A stretch of DNA of 25,612 nucleotides from CAZFQG01 sp964520785 (GTDB lineage: Bacteria; Planctomycetota; Planctomycetia; Pirellulales; Thermoguttaceae). This document shows positions 15,621-22,481 of this stretch, piece after piece (within the stretch, counting starts at the first letter, position 1; each line of letters opens with the position of its first letter). A program made the translations under genes and the position numbers. The notes beneath the pieces are model-generated. The model was not told where the DNA came from, made no database searches, and saw only the letters and a list, made by a program, of their open reading frames with translations. The DNA lies in contig CAZFQG010000079.1 of assembly GCA_964520785.1 (NCBI GenBank), forward strand, positions 1-25,612. The letters are read 5' to 3'.

Positions 15621-16856
15621 TCAGTCGAACGACACGATCGTCCTCTCCAGGGCCTCGGCCTGCCGCGCGATGGTGGTATCGTCGGCATAATTCGTCTTGA
15701 GCTGAACCAGATTCGGTTGGACCGACTCCGCGACGGGACAGAGTCCGCCGGCATACCGCTCGGGGTCCATGCGCTGGAAGAGGGGCTCCTGATAGGTCAG
15801 CGCCCAGGCCCCGTAGAAGGGTTCTCCGCCAAACCGGGCGAAGCGGTCGAAAAAGGCGTCCCACGTGACGCCGTTGAGTTCGGGATGGAGCCGGAACGTA
15901 TACGCCCAGAACGCGGACTCACCCTTTTCAGGGATGCGCTGGGGCGAGAGCCACTCGCATCCGGCGGCGACCGCGTCGAAGGCGGCCGCGCAGCGCAGAC
16001 GCCAGGCGACGAACTCCTCCAAGCGTTCCAACTGGGCCAATGCGAACGCGGCGCAGAGTTCCGAGAGGCGGAAATTGTACCCCAGACTCACATGCCGCTT
16101 GAAAGTCGGATGGGCTATCTGCTTCCGGTCGATTTTCGAGCCGCCGGGCCCCGCGCCGACCAGACCGTATCCCAAGCTCGCGAACCGCGCGACCCGCGTC
16201 GCGGCTTCGGCATCGTCGGTAATGACCATTCCCCCCTCCCCGCAGGTCATGTGCTTGGAGGCCTGGAAACTGAAACTGCCGAAATCGCCGACCGTGCCGA
16301 TCGTCTTACCATCGTAGCGGCCGAGAAAACACTGGGCCGCGTCCTCGATCACCGCTAGGCCGTGCTCGGCGGCGATCTCCATGATCGCGTCCATCTCGGG
16401 GGGTACGCCATAGATCGCCACCGGGATAATGGCCTTCGTCCGGGGGGTGATCCGGCTTCTAGTACTCTCCGGATCGATCGTGAACGCGTGGGCGTCGATG
16501 TCGGCGAAGACGGGAACAGCTCCCTGGTGGAAGACGGCCAGCGAGGTCGAAGCCATCGTCAAAGGCGGAACGATCACCTCATCCCCCGGTCCTACGCCGG
16601 CCGCGTGGAGCGCCGCCTGAAGCGTGGCCGTGCCGTTGGTGAAGCTGATGGCGTATTTCGCGCCGAGTTTCTCGGCAAACGCGGATTCCAACCGTCCCAC
16701 GAAACTCACTTTGGCGGATCCCTCGGGAAAACCGCCATCGAGCAGTTCTTGCAGATATTTATATTCGCTCGAACCGACCCGCCAGGAGCGGTTCTTGCCG
16801 GGCCGAAGCCGGTTCAGGTCGTAGTGGGCGCTATGAGCCGATTGCGTGTTCTTCAT
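15621..16856 (-). CDS. DegT/DnrJ/EryC1-family PLP aminotransferase
   Basis: PLP-dependent sugar aminotransferase fold, 411 residues. The Schiff-base Lys is Lys201 in SFSFQASKHMTCGEGGM, the phosphate/ring contacts include NGTATLQAAL (74-83), the Asp/Gln pair EDAAQ (171-175), and the substrate region GYNFRLSELCAAFALAQLERL. Family members transfer an amino group to keto-sugars for surface polysaccharides, antibiotics or aminocyclitols. No sugar-nucleotide genes are next to it, so its substrate is open. A start at 16856 is chosen: the open frame extends to 16979, but a predicted promoter (16937-16965) lies between the two. It is divergent from the GntR/LacI regulator, with GntR-like palindromes in the shared region, so that regulator may control it. 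It is convergent with the EamA transporter. Confidence 0.9.
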   Translation of the reverse strand: MKNTQSAHSAHYDLNRLRPGKNRSWRVGSSEYKYLQELLDGGFPEGSAKVSFVGRLESAFAEKLGAKYAISFTNGTATLQAALHAAGVGPGDEVIVPPLTMASTSLAVFHQGAVPVFADIDAHAFTIDPESTRSRITPRTKAIIPVAIYGVPPEMDAIMEIAAEHGLAVIEDAAQCFLGRYDGKTIGTVGDFGSFSFQASKHMTCGEGGMVITDDAEAATRVARFASLGYGLVGAGPGGSKIDRKQIAHPTFKRHVSLGYNFRLSELCAAFALAQLERLEEFVAWRLRCAAAFDAVAAGCEWLSPQRIPEKGESAFWAYTFRLHPELNGVTWDAFFDRFARFGGEPFYGAWALTYQEPLFQRMDPERYAGGLCPVAESVQPNLVQLKTNYADDTTIARQAEALERTIVSFD

Positions 16857-16936
16857 TCCGCGGGTTCCAATCCGTGTCTGTGCCGAGTCGCCGGGAGTGC
16901 TCCGGTGAGTCGGCGAAAACTCGATCCGGTACCGAG

Positions 16937-16965
16937 AGTATAACGGGTGATCTCCACCTCTGCAA
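16937..16965 (-). promoter_or_regulatory. Possible promoter of the DegT aminotransferase gene
   Basis: On the minus strand TTGCAG (16965-16960) and TATACT (16942-16937) are 17 bp apart. The -10 is good and the -35 is poor. Transcription would start near 16930, about 75 nt before the proposed ATG at 16856. Confidence 0.4.
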
Positions 16966-16967
16966 TA

Positions 16968-16977
16968 GGTATATACC
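16968..16977. promoter_or_regulatory. GGTATATACC palindrome, candidate GntR-type operator
   Basis: A perfect 10-bp palindrome abutting the -35 of the proposed DegT promoter; on the minus strand it reads ATTGGTATATACCTATT. It fits the GT...AC layout of GntR operators and resembles the HutC/NagR-type sites I recall (TGGTATAGACCA-like). The outer GGTAT/ATACC half-sites are also found in the large inverted repeat at 17180-17211. Functional assignment is inference. Confidence 0.35.
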
Positions 16978-17038
16978 AATCAATCCATTCCAATCTTTGC
17001 GTTACGGGGTTCCGCTTGTCCAGCGATCCGATACTAAC

Positions 17039-17053
17039 CCCCTAATATAGGGG
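17039..17053. repeat. Short inverted repeat CCCCTA/TAGGGG
   Basis: Six-base arms around ATA, about 30 bp upstream of the -35 of the GntR/LacI promoter. It may be an upstream binding site, but arms this short are expected by chance in a window this size. Confidence 0.2.
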
Positions 17054-17081
17054 CCGTGAGGAAAACTTGTCGGGAATTGTC

Positions 17082-17109
17082 TGGACATCACCGAATCATC
17101 TGTTATAAT
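17082..17109 (+). promoter_or_regulatory. Strong sigma70-type promoter for the GntR/LacI regulator
   Basis: TGGACA (17082-17087), 16-bp spacer, and a perfect TATAAT (17104-17109) with TG one base before it (extended -10). This is the best promoter match in the window. Transcription would begin near 17116, giving a leader of roughly 105 nt that contains the 12-codon ORF and the inverted repeat. Confidence 0.65.
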
Positions 17110-17179
17110 CGCGTGAAATAAGACCGCGTTTGCCGCACATATTCACGTTGGCGCAAAGATAACAATACCCAATCAGAGG

Positions 17180-17211
17180 AAAGGTATGAACAAAGATTTG
17201 TTCATACCTTT
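17180..17211. repeat. 32-bp perfect inverted repeat (15-bp arms) before the GntR/LacI start
   Basis: Left arm AAAGGTATGAACAAA (17180-17194), centre GA, right arm TTTGTTCATACCTTT (17197-17211). Arms of 15 perfectly matched bases are not expected by chance in 25 kb. It lies about 65-95 bp downstream of the predicted transcription start and ends 9 bp before the regulator ATG. As DNA it could be the regulator's own operator. As RNA it would fold into a strong hairpin that hides the start codon of the leader ORF and part of its ribosome binding site. Confidence 0.9.
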
Positions 17212-17224
17212 TGTGTGCGAATGA
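17186..17224 (+). CDS. 12-codon leader ORF overlapping the GntR/LacI start (ATGA)
   Basis: ATG at 17186 is preceded by AGAGGAAAGG (17175-17184), the best ribosome binding site in this leader, and the frame reads MNKDLFIPFVCE before TGA at 17222-17224. The stop overlaps the regulator's ATG (17221-17223) as ATGA, the classic arrangement for re-initiation. The regulator ATG itself has no ribosome binding site, so its translation may depend on this small ORF. The ORF lies across the 32-bp inverted repeat. No run of one amino acid is present, so classical amino acid attenuation is not suggested. It may encode no functional peptide. Confidence 0.5.
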   Translation: MNKDLFIPFVCE

Positions 17225-18315
17225 GTACCGTGGAAAAGAAACCCAAGTACCTGCGAGTCGTCGAGCACCTTCGCGTCGGCATCGAGACGGGCCAGTGGGC
17301 GCCGGGGGAAATGCTCCCGATCGAGAGTGAGTTGGCCGCGTCGTTGGGAATGGCGCGGAACACGATCCGGCAGGGACTGGCGCGGCTTGAACAAGATGGG
17401 ATTATCGAGCGGATTCAGGGCCGGGGGACATTTGTAACGACACCCCAGCAGCGGCAGTCGCGGCAGCAACTGGCCATGTTTGCGCTCATCGCGGATCAGC
17501 TTCGCGAGGGTTTCTATCCGTCGCTCATCGAGGGTTTCCAACGGCGGTGTACGGAAGTGGCCCACCAGGCGATCATCGGTTGTTCGAGGAATGACATTCA
17601 CGTCCAGGCGGACTTGATCCTTCAGATGATCGACCAGAACGTGGCCGGAGTTGCCCTCGTTCCGGCCACTTCGACTCCGACGCCGGTCCACCATGTCCGG
17701 CAACTGCAAAGGCATTTTATCCCGATCGTCTTCTGCCACCGCGCCGCGGCGGGCGTTTCCGCGCCATGCGTCACCTGGAGCGGTCGAGAAGTCGGCCGGT
17801 TGGCGGGAAAGACGTTCCTCGGCCGTTATCGGAAGTCGGCCGTCTTCATTACTCCCCACCGGAGTGAAATGGCGGACGCGTACGCGGAAGGGCTCCGCGA
17901 GGTCATGATCACGGCCGGCGGCACATTCCCCGAGAGCCGGTACGTTCGTTACGGCGCCGTCCTGCCGGGTGAACACGCACGACCGGCGATTCAAAGCATC
18001 CTCCGAGACCTGTACGACTCGCCCGAGAGACCCGACGCCGTTTTCTGCGGAAGCCTTCCGGACGCGGAGCAAGTGTATCTGACAGCCCAAAGCATGGGAT
18101 GGCGGATTCCCGGGGAACTGTCGCTGGTCTGTTTCAGCGGTACTTGGCGACGAGGCGCGCTGGCCGAACGGATGACCTGCGTGGCGGTCGACGAACAGGG
18201 AATCGGCGCGCGGGCGGCGGAAATCCTGCACGAAATCCGGACCGGAAGCAGGCCCTTGGATGACGCGGAGCGGGTAGTGTTTGACTTGGAATTGCTGGAA
18301 GGCGAAACGCTATAG
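17221..18315 (+). CDS. GntR-type HTH / LacI-type ligand-binding hybrid regulator (AraR-like)
   Basis: Transcription factor of 364 residues joining a GntR winged helix (about 7-75; LPIESELAASLGMARNTIRQGLARLEQDGIIERIQGRGTFV) to a LacI/periplasmic-binding-protein-like effector domain (about 85-364), the design of Bacillus AraR, which responds to a sugar. In the effector domain the sequences VAGVALVPAT, RREVGRLAGKTFL-like (SGREVGRLAGKTFL) and SVLPDAEQVYLTAQSMGWRIPGELSLVCFSG-like blocks follow the LacI order. The start is ATG at 17221, inside an ATGA overlap with a leader ORF, and it has no good site of its own. The stop is 13 bp from the first Asp-box protein gene, so regulator and target are probably one operon. 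It is likely to bind the inverted repeat at 17180-17211 and perhaps the palindrome at 16968-16977. The inducer is unknown. Confidence 0.88.
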   Translation: MSTVEKKPKYLRVVEHLRVGIETGQWAPGEMLPIESELAASLGMARNTIRQGLARLEQDGIIERIQGRGTFVTTPQQRQSRQQLAMFALIADQLREGFYPSLIEGFQRRCTEVAHQAIIGCSRNDIHVQADLILQMIDQNVAGVALVPATSTPTPVHHVRQLQRHFIPIVFCHRAAAGVSAPCVTWSGREVGRLAGKTFLGRYRKSAVFITPHRSEMADAYAEGLREVMITAGGTFPESRYVRYGAVLPGEHARPAIQSILRDLYDSPERPDAVFCGSLPDAEQVYLTAQSMGWRIPGELSLVCFSGTWRRGALAERMTCVAVDEQGIGARAAEILHEIRTGSRPLDDAERVVFDLELLEGETL

Positions 18316-18328
18316 GTCGTTGCACGAG

Positions 18329-19495
18329 ATGAACCGCAAAACTTCGCTGCATATCGTGAAATCCTTGATCGGCTCTCGAGGCCGTCGAAGAAGGCGGTTC
18401 CGAACCGGGCGACGATTCGGCCGGTCTGCTGGATTCTTCTTCGTGGTTTGGCTGACGGCTTTCGGCGCGACAACCGTTGTTTTCGGCGAAGAATCGACGC
18501 CAAGCATCTCGGTTCTCGCGTCCGAAGACCCCCTTTTCGAGACGATTAATTTCCAGCCCGGCTTCAGTGCCGGGGATATCGAAGTCCTCGGCGACGGCTC
18601 GCTGCTGATGTGCGTCGACGTCGACGGCCAAATCGACTCCATGGTCTCTGGCGACCAAGGTAGAACTTGGAGCAAGCGAACGGTACTGATCCCGCGTCCG
18701 GGTGGAGAAGCCGGCTATTATCACCCGAGCCTGACGCGGCTTGCCGACGGGACCCTCTTGCTTTCCTATCAGTATTACGCCAAGGGAACGCGTCCCGTTT
18801 ACAAAGTGACCTACTTCCGGCGCTCGGCCGACGACGGCAAGACCTGGAGTGAACAGTTTTTCATGGCCATGGACGGGGCGTTCAACGACAAGCCGATCCA
18901 GCTTTCCACGGGACGGATTCTCGTTCCGGTCGAGCAGGAAGCGGAGATCGGGGAACACGATCACGAAGGCTATGTGAGCTATACGTACTCTTCCGACGAC
19001 GGGGGAATGAGTTGGCGCCCTTCGGAGAACAAGGTCCGCGCCCTTCCGGTCGAGGCCCAGGAACCGCACCTGGTCGAGTTGAAGAACGGGCATATCCTTA
19101 TGCTCTGCCGAACCTATCACCGGTACGTGATCCGGTCACTCTCGACGGACGGAGGCCGAACCTGGGGCCCGCACGAGCCGATCGAGCGATTGACCCTCTC
19201 GCCGTGGTCCTCGGCGATCCTGGTCAAGCGGATTCCCTCCACCGGCGATTTGATTCTCTTGCGAACGTCCGGCGGGGAGGGAAGTCTCCGAACGCCGCTG
19301 GTTTCGATCCTCTCCCGCGACGAGGGAAAGACTTGGGAGAAGGAACGCGTCCTCGCGGGCGATCCGACCGAGGTGTACGGATATCCCTGCTTGACGTTCG
19401 TCGAGGGGGTCGCCCTGATCGGGTACTCCTCCAAAGCCGGCACGCGAGTGGCTCGCGTCGCCCCGAAATGGTTCTACTCGGATCCCAATGAGTGA
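18329..19495 (+). CDS. Secreted Asp-box (sialidase-fold) beta-propeller protein
   Basis: 388 residues, predicted exported: a long Arg-rich N terminus (about 15-33) followed by a hydrophobic stretch (about 34-53). The remainder is a BNR/sialidase-type six-bladed propeller with five Asp boxes of the SxDxGxTW type: 107-114, 166-173, 222-229, 272-279 and 329-336. Annotation as an exo-alpha-sialidase would be usual, but I see no N-terminal (F/Y)RIP motif and could not place the Arg triad and Tyr/Glu pair, so activity on sialic acid is not supported; other glycans are as likely. ATG at 18329 is chosen because the open frame upstream (to 18281) overlaps the regulator. It follows that regulator by 13 bp, in one operon. 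Confidence 0.82.
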   Translation: MNRKTSLHIVKSLIGSRGRRRRRFRTGRRFGRSAGFFFVVWLTAFGATTVVFGEESTPSISVLASEDPLFETINFQPGFSAGDIEVLGDGSLLMCVDVDGQIDSMVSGDQGRTWSKRTVLIPRPGGEAGYYHPSLTRLADGTLLLSYQYYAKGTRPVYKVTYFRRSADDGKTWSEQFFMAMDGAFNDKPIQLSTGRILVPVEQEAEIGEHDHEGYVSYTYSSDDGGMSWRPSENKVRALPVEAQEPHLVELKNGHILMLCRTYHRYVIRSLSTDGGRTWGPHEPIERLTLSPWSSAILVKRIPSTGDLILLRTSGGEGSLRTPLVSILSRDEGKTWEKERVLAGDPTEVYGYPCLTFVEGVALIGYSSKAGTRVARVAPKWFYSDPNE

Positions 19496-19680
19496 TAACG
19501 AATGCGATATCTTGCCGGCGTGCGTATCCGAAAACGCGAACCCCGCCGGCGGTGAAAGCCTGTCGAGAATGTGACGAATACCTGGCTCCGGCGTTTCCAT
19601 AGAAGAGTCAATACCAGGAACGTTTAACAACCCTTTGTCGGTTTTCTTACTTTCCTTTCCTGTTTCGAAGGAGACCTATC

Positions 19681-21339
19681 ATGAGAAAGCACTCTCTCAT
19701 CCCCACCCTTCTCTCTTTCGCCGCCATCGCGGCATCCAGCGGATGGGCGGCACCAGTAGCGTTTTGGCAGTTCAACGAGAAAGTACCCGGAATGCAGGCG
19801 GACGCGGCGCCGGGCGAATTCCTCGACGAGACCGGCAACTATCCCGCGTCCTTGGTCGCGACGGCATCGGCGCTACCGTACTATGCCGAGGGGAATCCCG
19901 ACTATGACGGGGGCTCCGCGTTGGCGTTCGACGCGGCGGGCGCGATCGGCCTGACGGTACCCGATGCACCGGCTTTGAATCTCTTCTCCGGCGGAGCGGA
20001 GGCAACGATCGAGGCTATGATTAAGACGACCGCGACCGATTTCGGCTACCTGGTCAGCAAACAAGATTGGGGGACGAGCGGCTACTGGTACCTTCGGATG
20101 CAGCCGAACGGCCAACTCTTTTTCGAGTCGGTCGATACGTTGTATCCCGACGCGGGAAACACGGTCGTGTCGGCCCATGGCCTGACGCCGATCAATGACG
20201 GCCAGTGGCACCACGTCGCCGCGGTGATCGACACCGATACGTCAACCGGTTCGGCAAGCATCAGCCTCTACGTGGACTATGCGATCGACACGGCGGGAGT
20301 CGCCGGGTCACCGACCGGCTTGGGCAACTTGGACAACGTCGGAAACCTCTACATCGGAACAAGGGCCGACGGAGGCCAGCTTCTGACCGGCGACATCGAT
20401 TTCGTTCGCATCAGCGACACGGCGCTGGCGCCGAGCGAAATGATCGGCTACACCGACCCCGGTCCGGTCGAACCGAACGTCTACCGGCACGTGGGGCGCA
20501 CCGACCCGACGACGGAAGGATTCCTCAACGACGGTTCCGCCGGGTCGCCCATTACCGACGACCTGGGAGTCGACGCCTGGAATATCGCCGGCGGGTTCGC
20601 GCGATATCGGACGCCGCTGGCGGTGACGGACCTGGCCGCGATGGACGAGTCCGGCTGGAGCGCGGCACTCGAGGTGCGAAACAACCTGATCCCGGATGAT
20701 GCGTCCGATTATGGAGTCCACATCGAGGTGTCCGACTTGGCGTATACCTACTTCATTCTCTTCGGCCAGGACGACGCCGGACTGCCGACCGCGCAGCAAA
20801 TCACTTCGGTAACCGCCCTTACTAAGGCGGAAATCCCCATCAGCGGCGTCAGCGGTAGTGGGCATCACGCCTACGAACTGAAGCAGGCCGCCGGCCTGCC
20901 GGGATCGGTCGATTTCTACATCGACGGTGTCTTCCAAGCGACGCTCGCCGGAACGGAAAACGACTCGTACCCGGCGTACAAGGGACGTTTTGTCTGGGGA
21001 GCGACGGACGGCGGGGCCACGGCGAACGCGAACTATTCACTCGTGGAACTCGTAATTGGCACCGCTGAGGAACCGCTCGCCGGCGACCTCAACGGTGACG
21101 GATTCGTCGGCAGCGCCGACTTGGACATCGTCCGCGGCAACTGGGGAGAAGACGTCCCGGCCGGATGTCTCTCCTGCGGTGATCCGTCCGGTGACGGGTT
21201 CGTCGGCAGCGCCGATTTGGACATCGTCCGCGCCAACTGGGGAGCGACGGCCGCGGCCGCCGTACCGGAGCCCGCCTCCTTAGTCCTGGTTCTGGCCGCC
21301 GTCGTTTGCCTTCTCGGATTTCGTCGGCAACTTCGGTAG
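19681..21339 (+). CDS. Secreted LamG protein with dockerin-like repeats and PEP-CTERM anchor
   Basis: 552 residues. A signal peptide (about 1-23, ending SSGWAAP) precedes a LamG/concanavalin-like jelly roll (about 25-262, with DGQWHHVAAVID and GNLYIGTRADGG). A second beta-rich region (about 265-465) follows, with FYIDGVFQATL. Next is a pair of dockerin-type calcium-binding repeats (DLNGDGFVGSADLDIVRGNWG, then GDGFVGSADLDIVRANWG, about 468-521). The protein ends with a PEP-CTERM signal: VPEP at 528-531, a hydrophobic helix and a basic FRRQLR end. The PEP-CTERM should be processed by an exosortase at the membrane. No catalytic residues are evident, so it is likely a binding or structural surface protein. 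The start is firm: GAAGGAG lies just upstream of the ATG. No cohesin gene is in the window. Confidence 0.88.
   Translation: MRKHSLIPTLLSFAAIAASSGWAAPVAFWQFNEKVPGMQADAAPGEFLDETGNYPASLVATASALPYYAEGNPDYDGGSALAFDAAGAIGLTVPDAPALNLFSGGAEATIEAMIKTTATDFGYLVSKQDWGTSGYWYLRMQPNGQLFFESVDTLYPDAGNTVVSAHGLTPINDGQWHHVAAVIDTDTSTGSASISLYVDYAIDTAGVAGSPTGLGNLDNVGNLYIGTRADGGQLLTGDIDFVRISDTALAPSEMIGYTDPGPVEPNVYRHVGRTDPTTEGFLNDGSAGSPITDDLGVDAWNIAGGFARYRTPLAVTDLAAMDESGWSAALEVRNNLIPDDASDYGVHIEVSDLAYTYFILFGQDDAGLPTAQQITSVTALTKAEIPISGVSGSGHHAYELKQAAGLPGSVDFYIDGVFQATLAGTENDSYPAYKGRFVWGATDGGATANANYSLVELVIGTAEEPLAGDLNGDGFVGSADLDIVRGNWGEDVPAGCLSCGDPSGDGFVGSADLDIVRANWGATAAAAVPEPASLVLVLAAVVCLLGFRRQLR
21094..21244 (+). repeat. 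Tandem dockerin-repeat DNA duplication, 96-bp period
   Basis: A 55-bp segment (21094-21148) recurs at 21190-21244 with three base differences. The 96-bp period is 32 codons, so it preserves the frame. It encodes the two GDGFVGSADLDIVR-N-WG units. Near-identity at DNA level, including silent positions, suggests recent duplication or gene conversion. Confidence 0.9.
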
Positions 21340-21364
21340 GACACACTAAAAGCGTCACACTTCA

Positions 21365-21826
21365 TGATGGGGGCGTCGTCTCGGTCGCGAGGTCGAGCGG
21401 CGCCCCTTATTGCAGGAGGAAAAGGAACGTCGGAGGCTGGGCGACTTCAGCGACGGACTGTCCACGACCGCTTTCGGAAGCGAATTACTGGCCGGCCGCG
21501 TCGACTCGGCGGCTTCCGTATACGACACCGACCACCGCGGTCGCTGGGTGATGCCGTTCGAGGGGGGCGCCGCGTATTCGCACCGCACGACGCCCAACAC
21601 CAGCGAGCCGGACGTGATGCCGTACTGCTGCGTCTCCTCGGAAGACATGCCCTGCATCGTTCAGGGAGGATTGGGGGATGAATACTACGCGGCGCGGAGC
21701 CGCCATCCCGGCGGGGTGAACGTCCTTTTCGGCGACGGCCATGCCGAGTTCTACGAGAACTCGGTGGATTTGAAGGTGTGGCGAGCGTTGGCGACGGTCA
21801 AAGGGGGCGAGATACTAAACCGATAG
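21365..21826 (+). pseudogene. 3' fragment of a DUF1559 (H-X9-DG, pseudopilin-like) gene
   Basis: The frame after the TGA at 21365-21367 contains the C-terminal third of a DUF1559 protein: LGDFSDGLSTTAFGSELLAG, then an MPFEGGAAYSHRTTPNTSEPD stretch, MPCIVQGG, and the diagnostic RHPGGVNVLFGDGHAEFYENSVDLKVWRALAT end with the His-x-DG pattern. Complete members are roughly 300 or more residues long and begin with a prepilin-type methylation site and a hydrophobic helix. None of that is found here or in the other frames between the PEP-CTERM gene stop (21339) and this fragment. The only in-frame start candidate (TTG 21410) has no ribosome binding site. I call it a 5'-truncated remnant. Full DUF1559 genes are abundant in Planctomycetes and often sit, as here, just before a small lipoprotein gene. 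Confidence 0.75.
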
Positions 21827-21883
21827 CGATGTTTCGACCGGATGCACTCGATGGTGACCGGCGCTCTTCGCGAGGAGAAATTC

Positions 21884-22321
21884 GTGAGAAGAAACAACAT
21901 GTCCGTTCTTCACGGCCGGGTGCTCTGGTGCATCTTCCTGGTCGTGTTGGCGTCCGGCTGCGGTGCCGGGGCGGATCGTCAGGGCCTGGAGGGGACGGTG
22001 ACGCTCGACGGAACCCCCCTGCCCAATGGCGCGATTCGGTTTATTCCCCTGCCGGAAACGGGCGGTCCTTCGGCCGGCGCGGAAATCCGCGCCGGCAAGT
22101 TCATCGTCGAACCGGCCAAGGGCGTTATGCGGGGTTCTTTTCGCGTGGAGATCACCGCCTCGCGGAAGACGGACCGGAAAGTCAGGGATCGCGTCTCCGG
22201 CGAAATGACGGACGTCTTCGCGCAGTTCTTGCCGCCGAAATACAATGTCAACAGCGAGCTGACCGCCGACGTGAATGGCCGCGGGCCGAACCGCTATGAG
22301 TTCGCGCTGTCGTCGAGATAG
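21884..22321 (+). CDS. Small lipoprotein with carboxypeptidase regulatory-like (transthyretin-fold) domain
   Basis: 145-residue lipoprotein. A hydrophobic stretch (about 12-22) ends in the lipobox LASGC with Cys26, so it should be lipid-anchored. The rest starts with GLEGTVTLDGTPLPNGAIRFIPL, the beta-sandwich pattern common in planctomycete lipoproteins that lie beside DUF1559 genes. A likely start is GTG at 21884, with AGGAG seven bases upstream; the internal ATG at 21899 is an alternative and would leave a shorter leader. Gene order, DUF1559 fragment then lipoprotein, is the usual pairing in this phylum. Function unknown. Confidence 0.82.
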   Translation: MRRNNMSVLHGRVLWCIFLVVLASGCGAGADRQGLEGTVTLDGTPLPNGAIRFIPLPETGGPSAGAEIRAGKFIVEPAKGVMRGSFRVEITASRKTDRKVRDRVSGEMTDVFAQFLPPKYNVNSELTADVNGRGPNRYEFALSSR

Positions 22322-22481
22322 ACGATTCCCGCTCCCGAATCCTCCGCAGTAAATAACCGTCCAATGAAAATACCCACGGGCCCGAGACACCGCACATTGG
22401 ACGGTACCAACCTTGGTCGGTATCGCGCTCGGTTTTTCCTAAGAATAGCACTTCACTACCTCGGCAATAAGGAGAGATTCC

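Noticed and set aside
17173..18231. 352-codon frame on the minus strand opposite the GntR/LacI gene
   Set aside because: Antisense shadow; its last residues only mirror the leader peptide because the DNA there is palindromic.
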